Origin: Actinomycetes bacterium
Lineage (GTDB): Bacteria; Actinomycetota; Actinomycetes; Mycobacteriales; Mycobacteriaceae
Assembly: GCA_023418505.1 (NCBI GenBank)
Contig: JAEZZR010000006.1
Coordinates: forward strand, 1 to 14,661
Reading direction: 5' to 3'
DNA: 14,661 nucleotides
The notes under the pieces are model-generated. The model saw nothing but the letters and a program-made list of their open reading frames with translations, made no database searches and had not been told where the DNA came from. Shown in pieces: positions 6,553 through 12,852 of the stretch. Each line of letters opens with the position of its first letter. The first letter of the stretch is position 1. The translations under genes were made by a program, and so were the position numbers.

Positions 6553-7386
6553 CTAAGCCCGCTCAACCGGGTTGCTCAAGCGGCCGATCCCTGGAATCTC
6601 GATCTCGATCCGGTCTCCTGGGAACATCGGTGCAGTGCCCGCTGGCGAGCCCGTGCAAATCACATCGCCTGGCAGCAGGGTGATCGATGCGGTAATAAAT
6701 TCGATGATCTCTGGGATGGACATGATCATCTGGTCGGAGTTGGAATCCTGCTTGGTTTCGGTCTTGCCCTCGTGCGTCAGGTGCGCCTTGATGGGAAGGC
6801 CTTCGTAATCTAATTCAGTTTGAATCCATGGACCTAACGGGCAGAACGTATCGATGCCCTTTGCTCGCGCCCACTGTCCATCAGCAAATTGCAGGTCGCG
6901 CGAAGAGACGTCATTAACGATCGTGTAGCCGAAGATTACGTCGTGAGCATCTTCTTTCTTCACGTTCTTACACGGCTTGCCAATAATCAGCGCCAGCTCG
7001 CCTTCAAATTCCACGTTGGTTGCGAACGACGGAATGCGAATCGGCGCGTCCGGGCCTACGACGGCCGTTGGCGGCTTGATGAACATCGTCGGCGGCAGAG
7101 CTTCCGCGGACTTCTTAAACACCTCGGCTACGTGGTCCGCGTAGTTGCGGCCGATGGCGATAACCTTCGACGGCAGCATCGGAGCCAGCAACCGTACGTC
7201 TGCTAATGGCCACGAGCGGCCGGTTTTCGAAACCTGGCCAAACGGGTGACCTTCGATTTCGTGCAGGGTAATTCCGTTTTCAGTTTGGTTTTCAGTTTGG
7301 TTTTCGTTGTTGCCTTCAGCGGAATCGTCGCCTTCGACGAGGGCGAAGCACATTCCTTCTGGATGGGCGATTCGAGCGATACGCAT
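6553..7386 (-). CDS. odx: Soluble oxaloacetate decarboxylase, FAH family
   Basis: A 277-residue member of the fumarylacetoacetate hydrolase family. Known biology: the C. glutamicum homologue Cg1458 (Odx) is a divalent-metal-dependent cytosolic enzyme that decarboxylates oxaloacetate to pyruvate; gene order here matches, which supports the specific call over generic 2-hydroxyhepta-2,4-diene-dioate isomerase labels. Visible motifs: KVIAIGRNYADHVAE (74-88), FEGELALIIGK (127-137) with Glu128 and Glu130 as expected metal ligands, VNDVSSRDLQ (157-166) with Asp159 as the third ligand, KGIDTFCPLGPW (176-187), and the C-terminal GDVICTGSPAGT (240-251). Residues 24-37 contain an unusual (T)ENQ repeat in the N-terminal segment, encoded by a short DNA repeat. 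No ribosome-binding site precedes the ATG, so the mRNA may be leaderless. It follows the DnaQ-like gene by 85 bases. Confidence 0.85.
   Translation of the reverse strand: MRIARIAHPEGMCFALVEGDDSAEGNNENQTENQTENGITLHEIEGHPFGQVSKTGRSWPLADVRLLAPMLPSKVIAIGRNYADHVAEVFKKSAEALPPTMFIKPPTAVVGPDAPIRIPSFATNVEFEGELALIIGKPCKNVKKEDAHDVIFGYTIVNDVSSRDLQFADGQWARAKGIDTFCPLGPWIQTELDYEGLPIKAHLTHEGKTETKQDSNSDQMIMSIPEIIEFITASITLLPGDVICTGSPAGTAPMFPGDRIEIEIPGIGRLSNPVERA
7277..7312 (-). repeat. 12-base in-frame tandem repeat inside odx
   Basis: TTTTCAGTTTGG (plus-strand reading) occurs twice exactly at 7277-7288 and 7289-7300, with a diverged third unit at 7301-7312. On the coding strand it gives the ENQT-ENQT-type insertion near residues 27-37 of Odx, ahead of the catalytic core. 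Confidence 0.85.
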
Positions 7387-7394
7387 GAGTTGTT

Positions 7395-7400
7395 AGTGTA
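7395..7400 (-). promoter_or_regulatory. Candidate -10 for odx (leaderless)
   Basis: TACACT on the minus strand, preceded by TG, ends 8 bases before the odx ATG, and there is no ribosome-binding sequence. This would place transcription at or very near the start codon. No -35 is evident. Confidence 0.3.
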
Positions 7401-7471
7401 CATGACCCTAACCTGCCATCCCCCGTAAACCTGCTTAGTTTTTGCTTTACGACGGCTCCTCGCAACAGTGC

Positions 7472-8215
7472 TTAACGACGATGGGCTGCCTGCGCAATCC
7501 ACAATTCCGCACAGGCGAGAGCATCGGTGAGTGCGTGGTGAGCTTTGTACGTCGGCAGCCCATAAGTTTCCCGGAGGTTCCACAGCCGGAGTTCGTCACG
7601 GCCGGGATCACGGCCGGTGGTGGTGATGGCGTCGTATTCGCGAGCCATGGTGTCTACCGTGGCGACGATCAGTGGTGCGCCGAATTGTTGCTCGCAGGCG
7701 TGGTTTAAAAATTTGGTTTCCAGTTCGGCGAAGTGAGCGAGCATGGTGCGTCCGGCTAGTGCTTGAAGGAAGATGCCTAGGCCTTCTTCGAGGCTGACAC
7801 CTTCGGCGAGCATGTCGTCGGTGATGCCGTGGATGGTAGCGGATTCTCCTACGGAATCCTGGCGGGCGGTTTTACTGCCGAGCACCACGTGGCCAGCACC
7901 TTCAAGTTCGATCGCTCCGTTGGTGATCGGTACCCAACCGATGGAGAGCATCCGATCTGTTTGCGGGTCGAAGCCAGTGGTTTCGATGTCTACGGCAAGG
8001 AGGTGGGTGGCGAATTTGGGGTCGCTGCTTTTGTTGGTGGCGCGATTGTTGCTGGCTTTGCTGCTTTTGTTGGTGGCGCCACTCTTCGAAGCACTGGCGG
8101 CGAATTTTTGCCGCAGCTTTTCGTCGCGCTGATAGAACTCCGCCAAAGCCCCCTGAGCTTTGGCTGCTGCTTTCTTACGCGCGCGGTTCTTACCACCAAA
8201 TCCAAACCAGGACAT
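7472..8215 (-). CDS. DnaQ-like DEDDh 3'-5' exonuclease
   Basis: A 247-residue exonuclease-domain protein of the DNA polymerase III epsilon superfamily. An N-terminal basic, low-complexity segment (about residues 8-68, rich in Lys, Ala, Ser and Asn, with a repeated ATNKSS) precedes the nuclease fold. Exo I is DIETTG (76-81, Asp76 and Glu78). Exo II is AHFAELETKFL (160-170), with Glu where most relatives have Asp. Exo III is HHALTD (226-231, His226 and Asp231). A two-metal nuclease is expected, but the substrate is unknown; it is not the replicative epsilon by context or architecture. The ATG at 8215 has AGGGGAG 12 bases upstream. It lies 58 bases downstream of the DUF294 gene on the same strand, a pairing I recall in other bacteria, often near acetate genes. 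The C. glutamicum equivalent is, from memory, labelled dnaQ2. Confidence 0.88.
   Translation of the reverse strand: MSWFGFGGKNRARKKAAAKAQGALAEFYQRDEKLRQKFAASASKSGATNKSSKASNNRATNKSSDPKFATHLLAVDIETTGFDPQTDRMLSIGWVPITNGAIELEGAGHVVLGSKTARQDSVGESATIHGITDDMLAEGVSLEEGLGIFLQALAGRTMLAHFAELETKFLNHACEQQFGAPLIVATVDTMAREYDAITTTGRDPGRDELRLWNLRETYGLPTYKAHHALTDALACAELWIAQAAHRR
8024..8079 (-). repeat. 20-base direct repeat in the exonuclease N-terminal region
   Basis: GCTGCTTTTGTTGGTGGCGC (plus-strand reading) is exact at 8024-8043 and 8060-8079, a 36-base period that keeps frame and encodes ATNKSS twice. It enlarges the basic disordered leader of the DnaQ-like protein. Confidence 0.85.
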
Positions 8216-8273
8216 TGTCGCTACTCACTCCCCTTTCGCTGCTCTGCTACTCATTCGTCTCGTTAATTCACTG

Positions 8274-10253
8274 CTAGCTCATCGCTCGAATTGGGTATTT
8301 CGTCGCTAGCGATTGCTGCATTTTGCGAATCACGCTAAATGCATCGCGCAGGTGGCCACGTTCCAGGTGCGACAGTTCCTTCGGATTCAGGTGATTATCG
8401 GGTTCATCACCCACGCGCACCAGTAGTTCTTGGTGCGCGATCTGAACGTTGGACAGAAAATCGAAGGCGTCGATCAAGTCGGCGGACCCTTGTTTGCTCA
8501 CCACTCCGGCGCCAGCGGCTGCGTGCAGGCGTTCGCGGGTGCCCAATTGCGTCAGACCTGCGTCGACAGCAAAAAGTCGTGCCATCTGCACAATCGCTGC
8601 GATCCCACCTTTCTTCACATCCAAGGTCTGAGCGTGGCTGCCGCCCTTTTCCAGCACCAGGCCGCCAAAGAATCCAAGCGGTGGCTCGCGCCAGGCGGCC
8701 AACTTCGCCAGGTGCGCGTGCAGGCGCCGACTATTCGACGCAATAGGCACATACGCCTCGCGCACCTGATCCATCAAAGCGGTTTGGCCGTGGATGCAGC
8801 GCATATCGAAGAAGGTCTGGGCGTGCAGCAGTGCATCGCCATCGGGTGCGGTAACCCAGCGGTGGAACATCTGTTGCCAGCCGGATACCGTCATGCGCCA
8901 ATTCGGATTAGAGGCCATCATATCGCCTGGACAGAGTGGATAACCCACTTCACTTAAGTTCTTGCAGACTATCTCGGAGAGCCGTGCGAAATACTGGCCG
9001 TGAGCTTTTTCGTCGTAAGTGTCATCGAGTACTAAGGCATTATCTTGATCGGAGGCCAACCCCATCTCGCGGCGACCGTGCGAGCCCAGCACCACGAAGG
9101 CGTACGGCACGGGTGGCTTGCCCAGGCCTTCGTCGGCGAGTTGCGCTTCGGCCAGAACGAGCAGGCGACGAGCGACGGCATCGGCGGTGACGGTGAGCAG
9201 CTGAGAGACCTCCTCGGCACCAACGCCGCGTTCAATGTAGCGGCCCACCACGCGACGGGCGTTGGAGGCAACTTCGGCAATATCGCCGATGGATTCTTTG
9301 CGTGACAACGTTGCCGTGGCATAAACCGGATCGGTGTGCAGGGTGCGTAATAGGTCGCCGATGACCACCATGCCTAGGACTTTGCCGGCTTTGGCGGTAG
9401 CAATCGGGGCGGTGGCTGCTGTGTCTGTGTTGGCTGAAGAAGCGGAAGTACCTGCAGCTCCCGTCCCAGCTTCTGCTTCCGCAATCGGCAAGTGGTGATA
9501 GCCCTTTTCGGCCATCAGTAGCATGGCTTCGAAAGCTAGCATTTCTGGTGGTACGGTCAGTGGGTTTGCTGTCATGACCTCGCGCACCGGAGTATCTGAG
9601 CCCCGGCCGGGGGCGAGAACTCGGCGGCGTAGATCGCGGTCGGTCATGATGCCAGCTAGGGCTCCGGAATCGTCGACAAGCAAAATGGACGAGACGCCAC
9701 GGTCCGTCATTACTTGGGCGGCTTGTTGGATGGTGGCACTAACGTCGCAGGTTACGGGAGGCCCGGACATAATGTCCGCCAGGCGCGTGCGCAGCGCTTC
9801 GGAAGCCGCATTGGAACGCATATTCGAAGCCACCGCACGGATCCGCGCATTCTCTCCGCCGTAGAAGCGGCTGATGGCGGGGATGCGCTTGATCAGATCG
9901 TTGAAGACCTCGCGGGAAATGGCGATCAGCAGGCTATCCTCCACCGCGGACATCGTGTACAGCGAAGCCTTATCAGACAGCAACGTGGAGTAGCCGAAGT
10001 GATCGCCCACATCGCGACGATCCAACAACGTACCTGCAGGATCGAAAACATCCACCAGCCCGGAGCGAACCACGTAAACGTGATCGTTGGCGCCACCCGC
10101 GGTGATAATGGTGTCGCCTCTGCGTACGTAGCGCATCGTACATTTCGCTGGCAGCGCGGCTAGCTCCGCTTCGTCGAATTCGTTGAAGGGGCGAATTTGG
10201 GCGAGGAAAGAGCGGATTTCCTCGAGCTCCACAGACATACGAGACCCAGACAT
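8274..10253 (-). CDS. cNMP-binding/CBS/DUF294 nucleotidyltransferase-like signalling protein
   Basis: A 659-residue cytosolic multidomain protein. Domains in order: a cyclic-nucleotide-binding fold (about 15-135); a CBS pair (about 160-210 and 225-305, with the typical MTDRDLRRRV and VIGDLLRTL ends); a GlnD-like DUF294 nucleotidyltransferase domain with GSHGRREMGLASDQDNAL at 390-407; and the DUF294 C-terminal helical domain to the end. The second CBS motif is interrupted by an Ala/Thr/Ser-rich insert at about 260-290. The cNMP fold lacks the usual phosphate-binding FGE and Arg-Ala pair (FGYSTLL instead, with no Arg nearby), so it may not bind cAMP in the usual way. The family is thought to be regulatory; no activity is established that I know of. 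ATG 10253 was chosen; ATG 10238 is also possible. It lies between leuB (78 bases upstream) and the DnaQ-like gene. Confidence 0.88.
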   Translation of the reverse strand: MSGSRMSVELEEIRSFLAQIRPFNEFDEAELAALPAKCTMRYVRRGDTIITAGGANDHVYVVRSGLVDVFDPAGTLLDRRDVGDHFGYSTLLSDKASLYTMSAVEDSLLIAISREVFNDLIKRIPAISRFYGGENARIRAVASNMRSNAASEALRTRLADIMSGPPVTCDVSATIQQAAQVMTDRGVSSILLVDDSGALAGIMTDRDLRRRVLAPGRGSDTPVREVMTANPLTVPPEMLAFEAMLLMAEKGYHHLPIAEAEAGTGAAGTSASSANTDTAATAPIATAKAGKVLGMVVIGDLLRTLHTDPVYATATLSRKESIGDIAEVASNARRVVGRYIERGVGAEEVSQLLTVTADAVARRLLVLAEAQLADEGLGKPPVPYAFVVLGSHGRREMGLASDQDNALVLDDTYDEKAHGQYFARLSEIVCKNLSEVGYPLCPGDMMASNPNWRMTVSGWQQMFHRWVTAPDGDALLHAQTFFDMRCIHGQTALMDQVREAYVPIASNSRRLHAHLAKLAAWREPPLGFFGGLVLEKGGSHAQTLDVKKGGIAAIVQMARLFAVDAGLTQLGTRERLHAAAGAGVVSKQGSADLIDAFDFLSNVQIAHQELLVRVGDEPDNHLNPKELSHLERGHLRDAFSVIRKMQQSLATKYPIRAMS

Positions 10254-10316
10254 AACCCCATACTACTTACTTTCAAAAACGATAGGAGGGGTTTGCGCTG
10301 GGAGGCGGGGTGTCTG

Positions 10317-10342
10317 CTAGCGCGATGAGCACTAGCGCGATG
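10317..10342 (-). repeat. 15-base tandem duplication across the leuB stop codon
   Basis: CTAGCGCGATG (plus-strand reading) occurs at 10317-10327 and 10332-10342, a 15-base period. On the coding strand it yields two in-frame TAG stops, at 10334-10332 and 10319-10317, separated by four codons. It looks like a small local duplication. Confidence 0.8.
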
Positions 10343-11393
10343 CGCGCACCGCCGCCGCAATCCGATCCCCAATCGCCACAGTGGAGGGAGCCTCTTGGGA
10401 TTCCGCACGCCCTGCGATATCTGCAGCCACCGCTTCTTCGATGCGCTGTGCGGCACTTGGGCGCTGCAGATGACGCAACATCATCGCCACAGACAAAATC
10501 GCCGCCGTAGGATCCGCAATCCCCTGGCCTGCAATATCAGGCGCCGAACCATGAACCGGCTCGAACATCGACGGATTCTTACCCGAGGCATCGATATTGC
10601 CCGAAGCAGCCAGGCCGATACCTCCAGAGATCGCTCCTGATTCATCGGTGATGATGTCGCCGAAGAGGTTATCGGTAACAATCACGTCGAAACGCGACGG
10701 ATCGGTAACCAGGTAAATAGTTGCTGCATCGATGTGCGAATAATCGACTTCTACCTCGGGGTATTCCTGTGCCACCTCATCAACACAGCGCTGCCATAAG
10801 CCGCCACCGTGAACCAACACGTTGGTCTTGTGCACCAGCGTGAGCTTCTTGCGTCGCGTGCTGGCCAGATCAAACGCGTAGCGCACCACGCGCTCCACAC
10901 CGAAGCGAGTATTCACCGAGGTCTCGTTGGCTACCTCATGCGGGGTACCTACGCGAATAGCTCCGCCGTTTCCGGTGTACGCACCTTCGGTACCTTCGCG
11001 TACGACGACGAAGTCCACCTCACCCGGATCCCGCAAAGGCGAAACCACACCCGGGTAAACCTTGGTGGGCCGCAGGTTCACGTGGTGATCTAAAGCAAAG
11101 CGCATCTTCAGCAGCAGGCCACGCTCTAAAACTCCCGGTGGAACCTTCCGAGGGTCGCCTATTGCACCTAATAATATGGCGTCGTGTTCGCGCAATGATT
11201 CCAGATCCGCATCAGTGAGCAGTTCGCCGTTGCGCTGGTAGCGCCGTGATCCGAGGTCGTATTCCGTGGTCTCAATAGCTTCCACTTCACCGTCGGCGCC
11301 AGCTTCCGCCTCTAGTGCAGCTTCCAGCACTTTTAGCGCTTCGGCGGTTACTTCAGTGCCGATACCATCGCCTGGGATCACAGCTAATTTCAT
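10332..11393 (-). CDS. leuB: 3-isopropylmalate dehydrogenase
   Basis: A 353-residue NAD-dependent beta-decarboxylating dehydrogenase that oxidises 3-isopropylmalate to the 2-oxo acid that becomes 2-oxoisocaproate in leucine synthesis; it acts as a cytosolic dimer. Start ATG 11393 (MKLAVIPGDGIGTEV) has GAAGGGA upstream; in-frame ATGs at 11414 and 11435 lack a site. Substrate-binding residues include Arg98 and Arg108 in KMRFALDHHVNLRP, Arg132 in REGTEGAYTG with Tyr139, and Lys189 in VHKTN. Expected metal ligands are Asp222, Asp246 and Asp250 (DNLFGDIITDE). EPVHGSAPDIAGQGIADP (278-295) is the NAD-site signature, and its GSAPD sequence favours LeuB over isocitrate dehydrogenase. Length is slightly above typical actinobacterial LeuB because of a short Ala/Glu-rich segment near residues 28-40. 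No other leu genes are in the window. It diverges from the CobW-like gene. Confidence 0.96.
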   Translation of the reverse strand: MKLAVIPGDGIGTEVTAEALKVLEAALEAEAGADGEVEAIETTEYDLGSRRYQRNGELLTDADLESLREHDAILLGAIGDPRKVPPGVLERGLLLKMRFALDHHVNLRPTKVYPGVVSPLRDPGEVDFVVVREGTEGAYTGNGGAIRVGTPHEVANETSVNTRFGVERVVRYAFDLASTRRKKLTLVHKTNVLVHGGGLWQRCVDEVAQEYPEVEVDYSHIDAATIYLVTDPSRFDVIVTDNLFGDIITDESGAISGGIGLAASGNIDASGKNPSMFEPVHGSAPDIAGQGIADPTAAILSVAMMLRHLQRPSAAQRIEEAVAADIAGRAESQEAPSTVAIGDRIAAAVRASR

Positions 11394-11478
11394 TTTTTGA
11401 GATTCCCTTCTCATTATGTGGACTTCAAGAAGCATAACAGCCCCGCCCCTGCACGCGACACAAACCTTCCAAAACCAC

Positions 11479-11499
11479 TATTGATAATCATTTTCATTT
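11479..11499 (+). promoter_or_regulatory. Candidate Zur operator upstream of the CobW-like gene
   Basis: A 21-base AT-rich imperfect palindrome centred on 11489, with half-sites TGATAAT and ATTTTCA around a central C (one mismatch in the inner 7-1-7, three in the outer 10-1-10). This closely follows the actinobacterial Zur/FurB pattern TGAAAAT-n-ATTTTCA. It ends 17 bases before the ATG at 11517, where a repressor would block transcription, and it fits the gene, since COG0523 GTPases are recurrent Zur targets. A GATAAT inside the box could itself be the -10. The divergent leuB start is 86 bases to the left. Confidence 0.65.
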
Positions 11500-11516
11500 A
11501 GCTAGAGTGGGATGTC

Positions 11517-12662
11517 ATGGCTACGGAACATCCCAACACCACACCCAATCCCGCCTCACTCAATCCCACCTCAACCAAGTCCACCCCACACAAACCCACC
11601 CCAGTAACCGTGCTGTCCGGGTTCTTGGGCTCGGGCAAAACTACCCTGCTGAACCAGCTGCTAAAACAAACCCGTGATCGCAAAATCGCGGTGATTGTCA
11701 ATGACTTCTCCGAAATCAACATCGACGCCGATCTCATCGCCGCCGGCAGCCACCTCCACCGCGACGAAGAACGCCTGATCGAACTATCCAACGGCTGCAT
11801 CTGCTGCACCTTGCGCGAGGATCTGGTGGAAAGCGTCGGCAAGCTCGCTCGCAGTGGAAAATACGATCAGATCATCATCGAATCCACCGGCATCAGCGAA
11901 CCAATGCCGGTTGCCGCCACCTTCGAGTGGATCTTCGACGATGGCACTCGCCTGGCCAACATCGCCCCCATCGACACCATGGTCACGCTCGTCGACGCCA
12001 CGTCCTTCCTCCATCAGATGACCACCAACCGCAGCCTCGCTACCGCCGATCACACCGCCGACGCCGATGATCCCCGCACCGTCGCCGAGCTACTCACCGA
12101 CCAGGTGGAGTTCGCCGACTTAATCCTCATCACGAAAACCGACCTGGTCAGCGCCGACATCACCCACGCCACCCACGACGCCATCGCCGCCATGAACCCC
12201 CGCGCCCGCATCGAGCAGGTCACGCACGGAACGATCGGGGCACATCACATCTTGGATGCCGGGCTTTACGACGAGAAAACAGCCGCTACTTATCACGGAT
12301 ACTCCGAGGAACTCGCTAACCCACACATCCCAGAAACCGAAGAATACGGTATTTCGTCGATTGTCTTCCGCGGGGATCGCCCCTTTGACCGCGATCGGCT
12401 GCTTGAGGCGTTGCGCTCGACGACTGGACTGATTCGCAGTAAGGGCTATTGCTGGATCGCCGATCAGATCGAGTATGCCCAAGTATGGAGCCAAGCCGGC
12501 ACCAACTTAACCATTGAACGTGCAGCTCATTGGGTAAATACCGGGGTAACCCCAGGCAATGAAATCGTGCTGATCGGGATTCATTTTGATGCCGTTGCCG
12601 CCGAGCGTGCGTTTACCGCAGCGATGCTTACCGACGAGGAAGCTGCTGCGTTGCTGGGATAG
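11517..12662 (+). CDS. CobW/COG0523 family metallochaperone GTPase
   Basis: A 381-residue G3E-family GTPase of the COG0523 group, thought to deliver zinc or another metal to client proteins. Start ATG 11517, with a weak GAGTGGGA upstream. The first 28 residues are a Thr/Pro/Asn-rich tail. Walker A GFLGSGKTT is at 35-43, the metal-binding CxCC signature (GCICC, Cys94, Cys96, Cys97) lies in NGCICCTLREDL, ESTG is at 122-125, TKTD (the base-recognition motif) is at 207-210, and the CobW C-terminal domain runs from about 278 to 370 with SKGYCWIADQ near 308-317. The His-rich stretch seen in some members between the two domains is not prominent. An apparent Zur box sits directly upstream, which points to a zinc-starvation role (YciC/ZagA-like) and not cobalamin synthesis; no cob genes are nearby. 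The gene is monocistronic as far as the window shows. Confidence 0.9.
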   Translation: MATEHPNTTPNPASLNPTSTKSTPHKPTPVTVLSGFLGSGKTTLLNQLLKQTRDRKIAVIVNDFSEINIDADLIAAGSHLHRDEERLIELSNGCICCTLREDLVESVGKLARSGKYDQIIIESTGISEPMPVAATFEWIFDDGTRLANIAPIDTMVTLVDATSFLHQMTTNRSLATADHTADADDPRTVAELLTDQVEFADLILITKTDLVSADITHATHDAIAAMNPRARIEQVTHGTIGAHHILDAGLYDEKTAATYHGYSEELANPHIPETEEYGISSIVFRGDRPFDRDRLLEALRSTTGLIRSKGYCWIADQIEYAQVWSQAGTNLTIERAAHWVNTGVTPGNEIVLIGIHFDAVAAERAFTAAMLTDEEAAALLG

Positions 12663-12680
12663 CTACGGCGCTGATGTGGT

Positions 12681-12716
12681 TTGCGGGCAACACCCGTCGT
12701 AAGCGAAATCCCGCAA
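12681..12716 (+). terminator. Weak hairpin after the CobW-like gene
   Basis: TTGCGGG (12681-12687) pairs perfectly with CCCGCAA (12710-12716) across a 22-base loop, 18 bases past the stop codon. There is no T-tract after it, so it may be an inefficient terminator or only a processing barrier. Confidence 0.35.
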
Positions 12717-12738
12717 GAAATTCGTGTGACCTAGGACA

Positions 12739-12767
12739 TTGAACCACGTCACAGTTTTCGGTATATT
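12739..12767 (+). promoter_or_regulatory. Promoter of the CoA-transferase gene
   Basis: TTGAAC (12739-12744) and TATATT (12762-12767) are separated by exactly 17 bases, a near-consensus sigma-A type promoter. Transcription would start near 12774, leaving a leader of about 79 bases. The inverted pair TGTGAC (12725-12730) and GTCACA (12748-12753) brackets the -35 hexamer and is a candidate for regulator binding. Confidence 0.65.
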
Positions 12768-12794
12768 CGTCTGCAAAATATAGAGTGGCTCTGA

Positions 12795-12818
12795 TTTATA
12801 AATGATCGTTTTATAAAA
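12795..12818 (+). other. Paired TTTATAAA palindromes in the CoA-transferase leader
   Basis: TTTATAAA (12795-12802) and TTTTATAAAA (12809-12818) are two self-complementary AT-rich elements with centres 15 bases apart, inside the presumed untranslated leader. They could be an operator, a second -10 region, or together a weak hairpin (TTATAAA...TTTATAA). No known site is recognised. Confidence 0.4.
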
Positions 12819-12852
12819 GGTTCGAGGGGCTACTCGTGAAACAGGAGGATAA

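Noticed and set aside
7399..7425. DtxR iron box before odx (GGTTAG-like half-site)
   Set aside because: Only one half of the 19-base palindrome is present, and the other half does not match.
11394..11516. Leucine attenuator or riboswitch before leuB, or a cobalamin riboswitch before the CobW-like gene
   Set aside because: The 123-base intergenic region has no Leu-rich leader peptide, no terminator/antiterminator pair and no room for a cobalamin riboswitch; the Zur-like box explains the conserved-looking part.
12725..12740. GlxR (cAMP receptor) site at TGTGACCTAGGACATT
   Set aside because: The left half and central TA fit TGTGAnnTAnnTCACA, but the right half has too many mismatches for a confident call.
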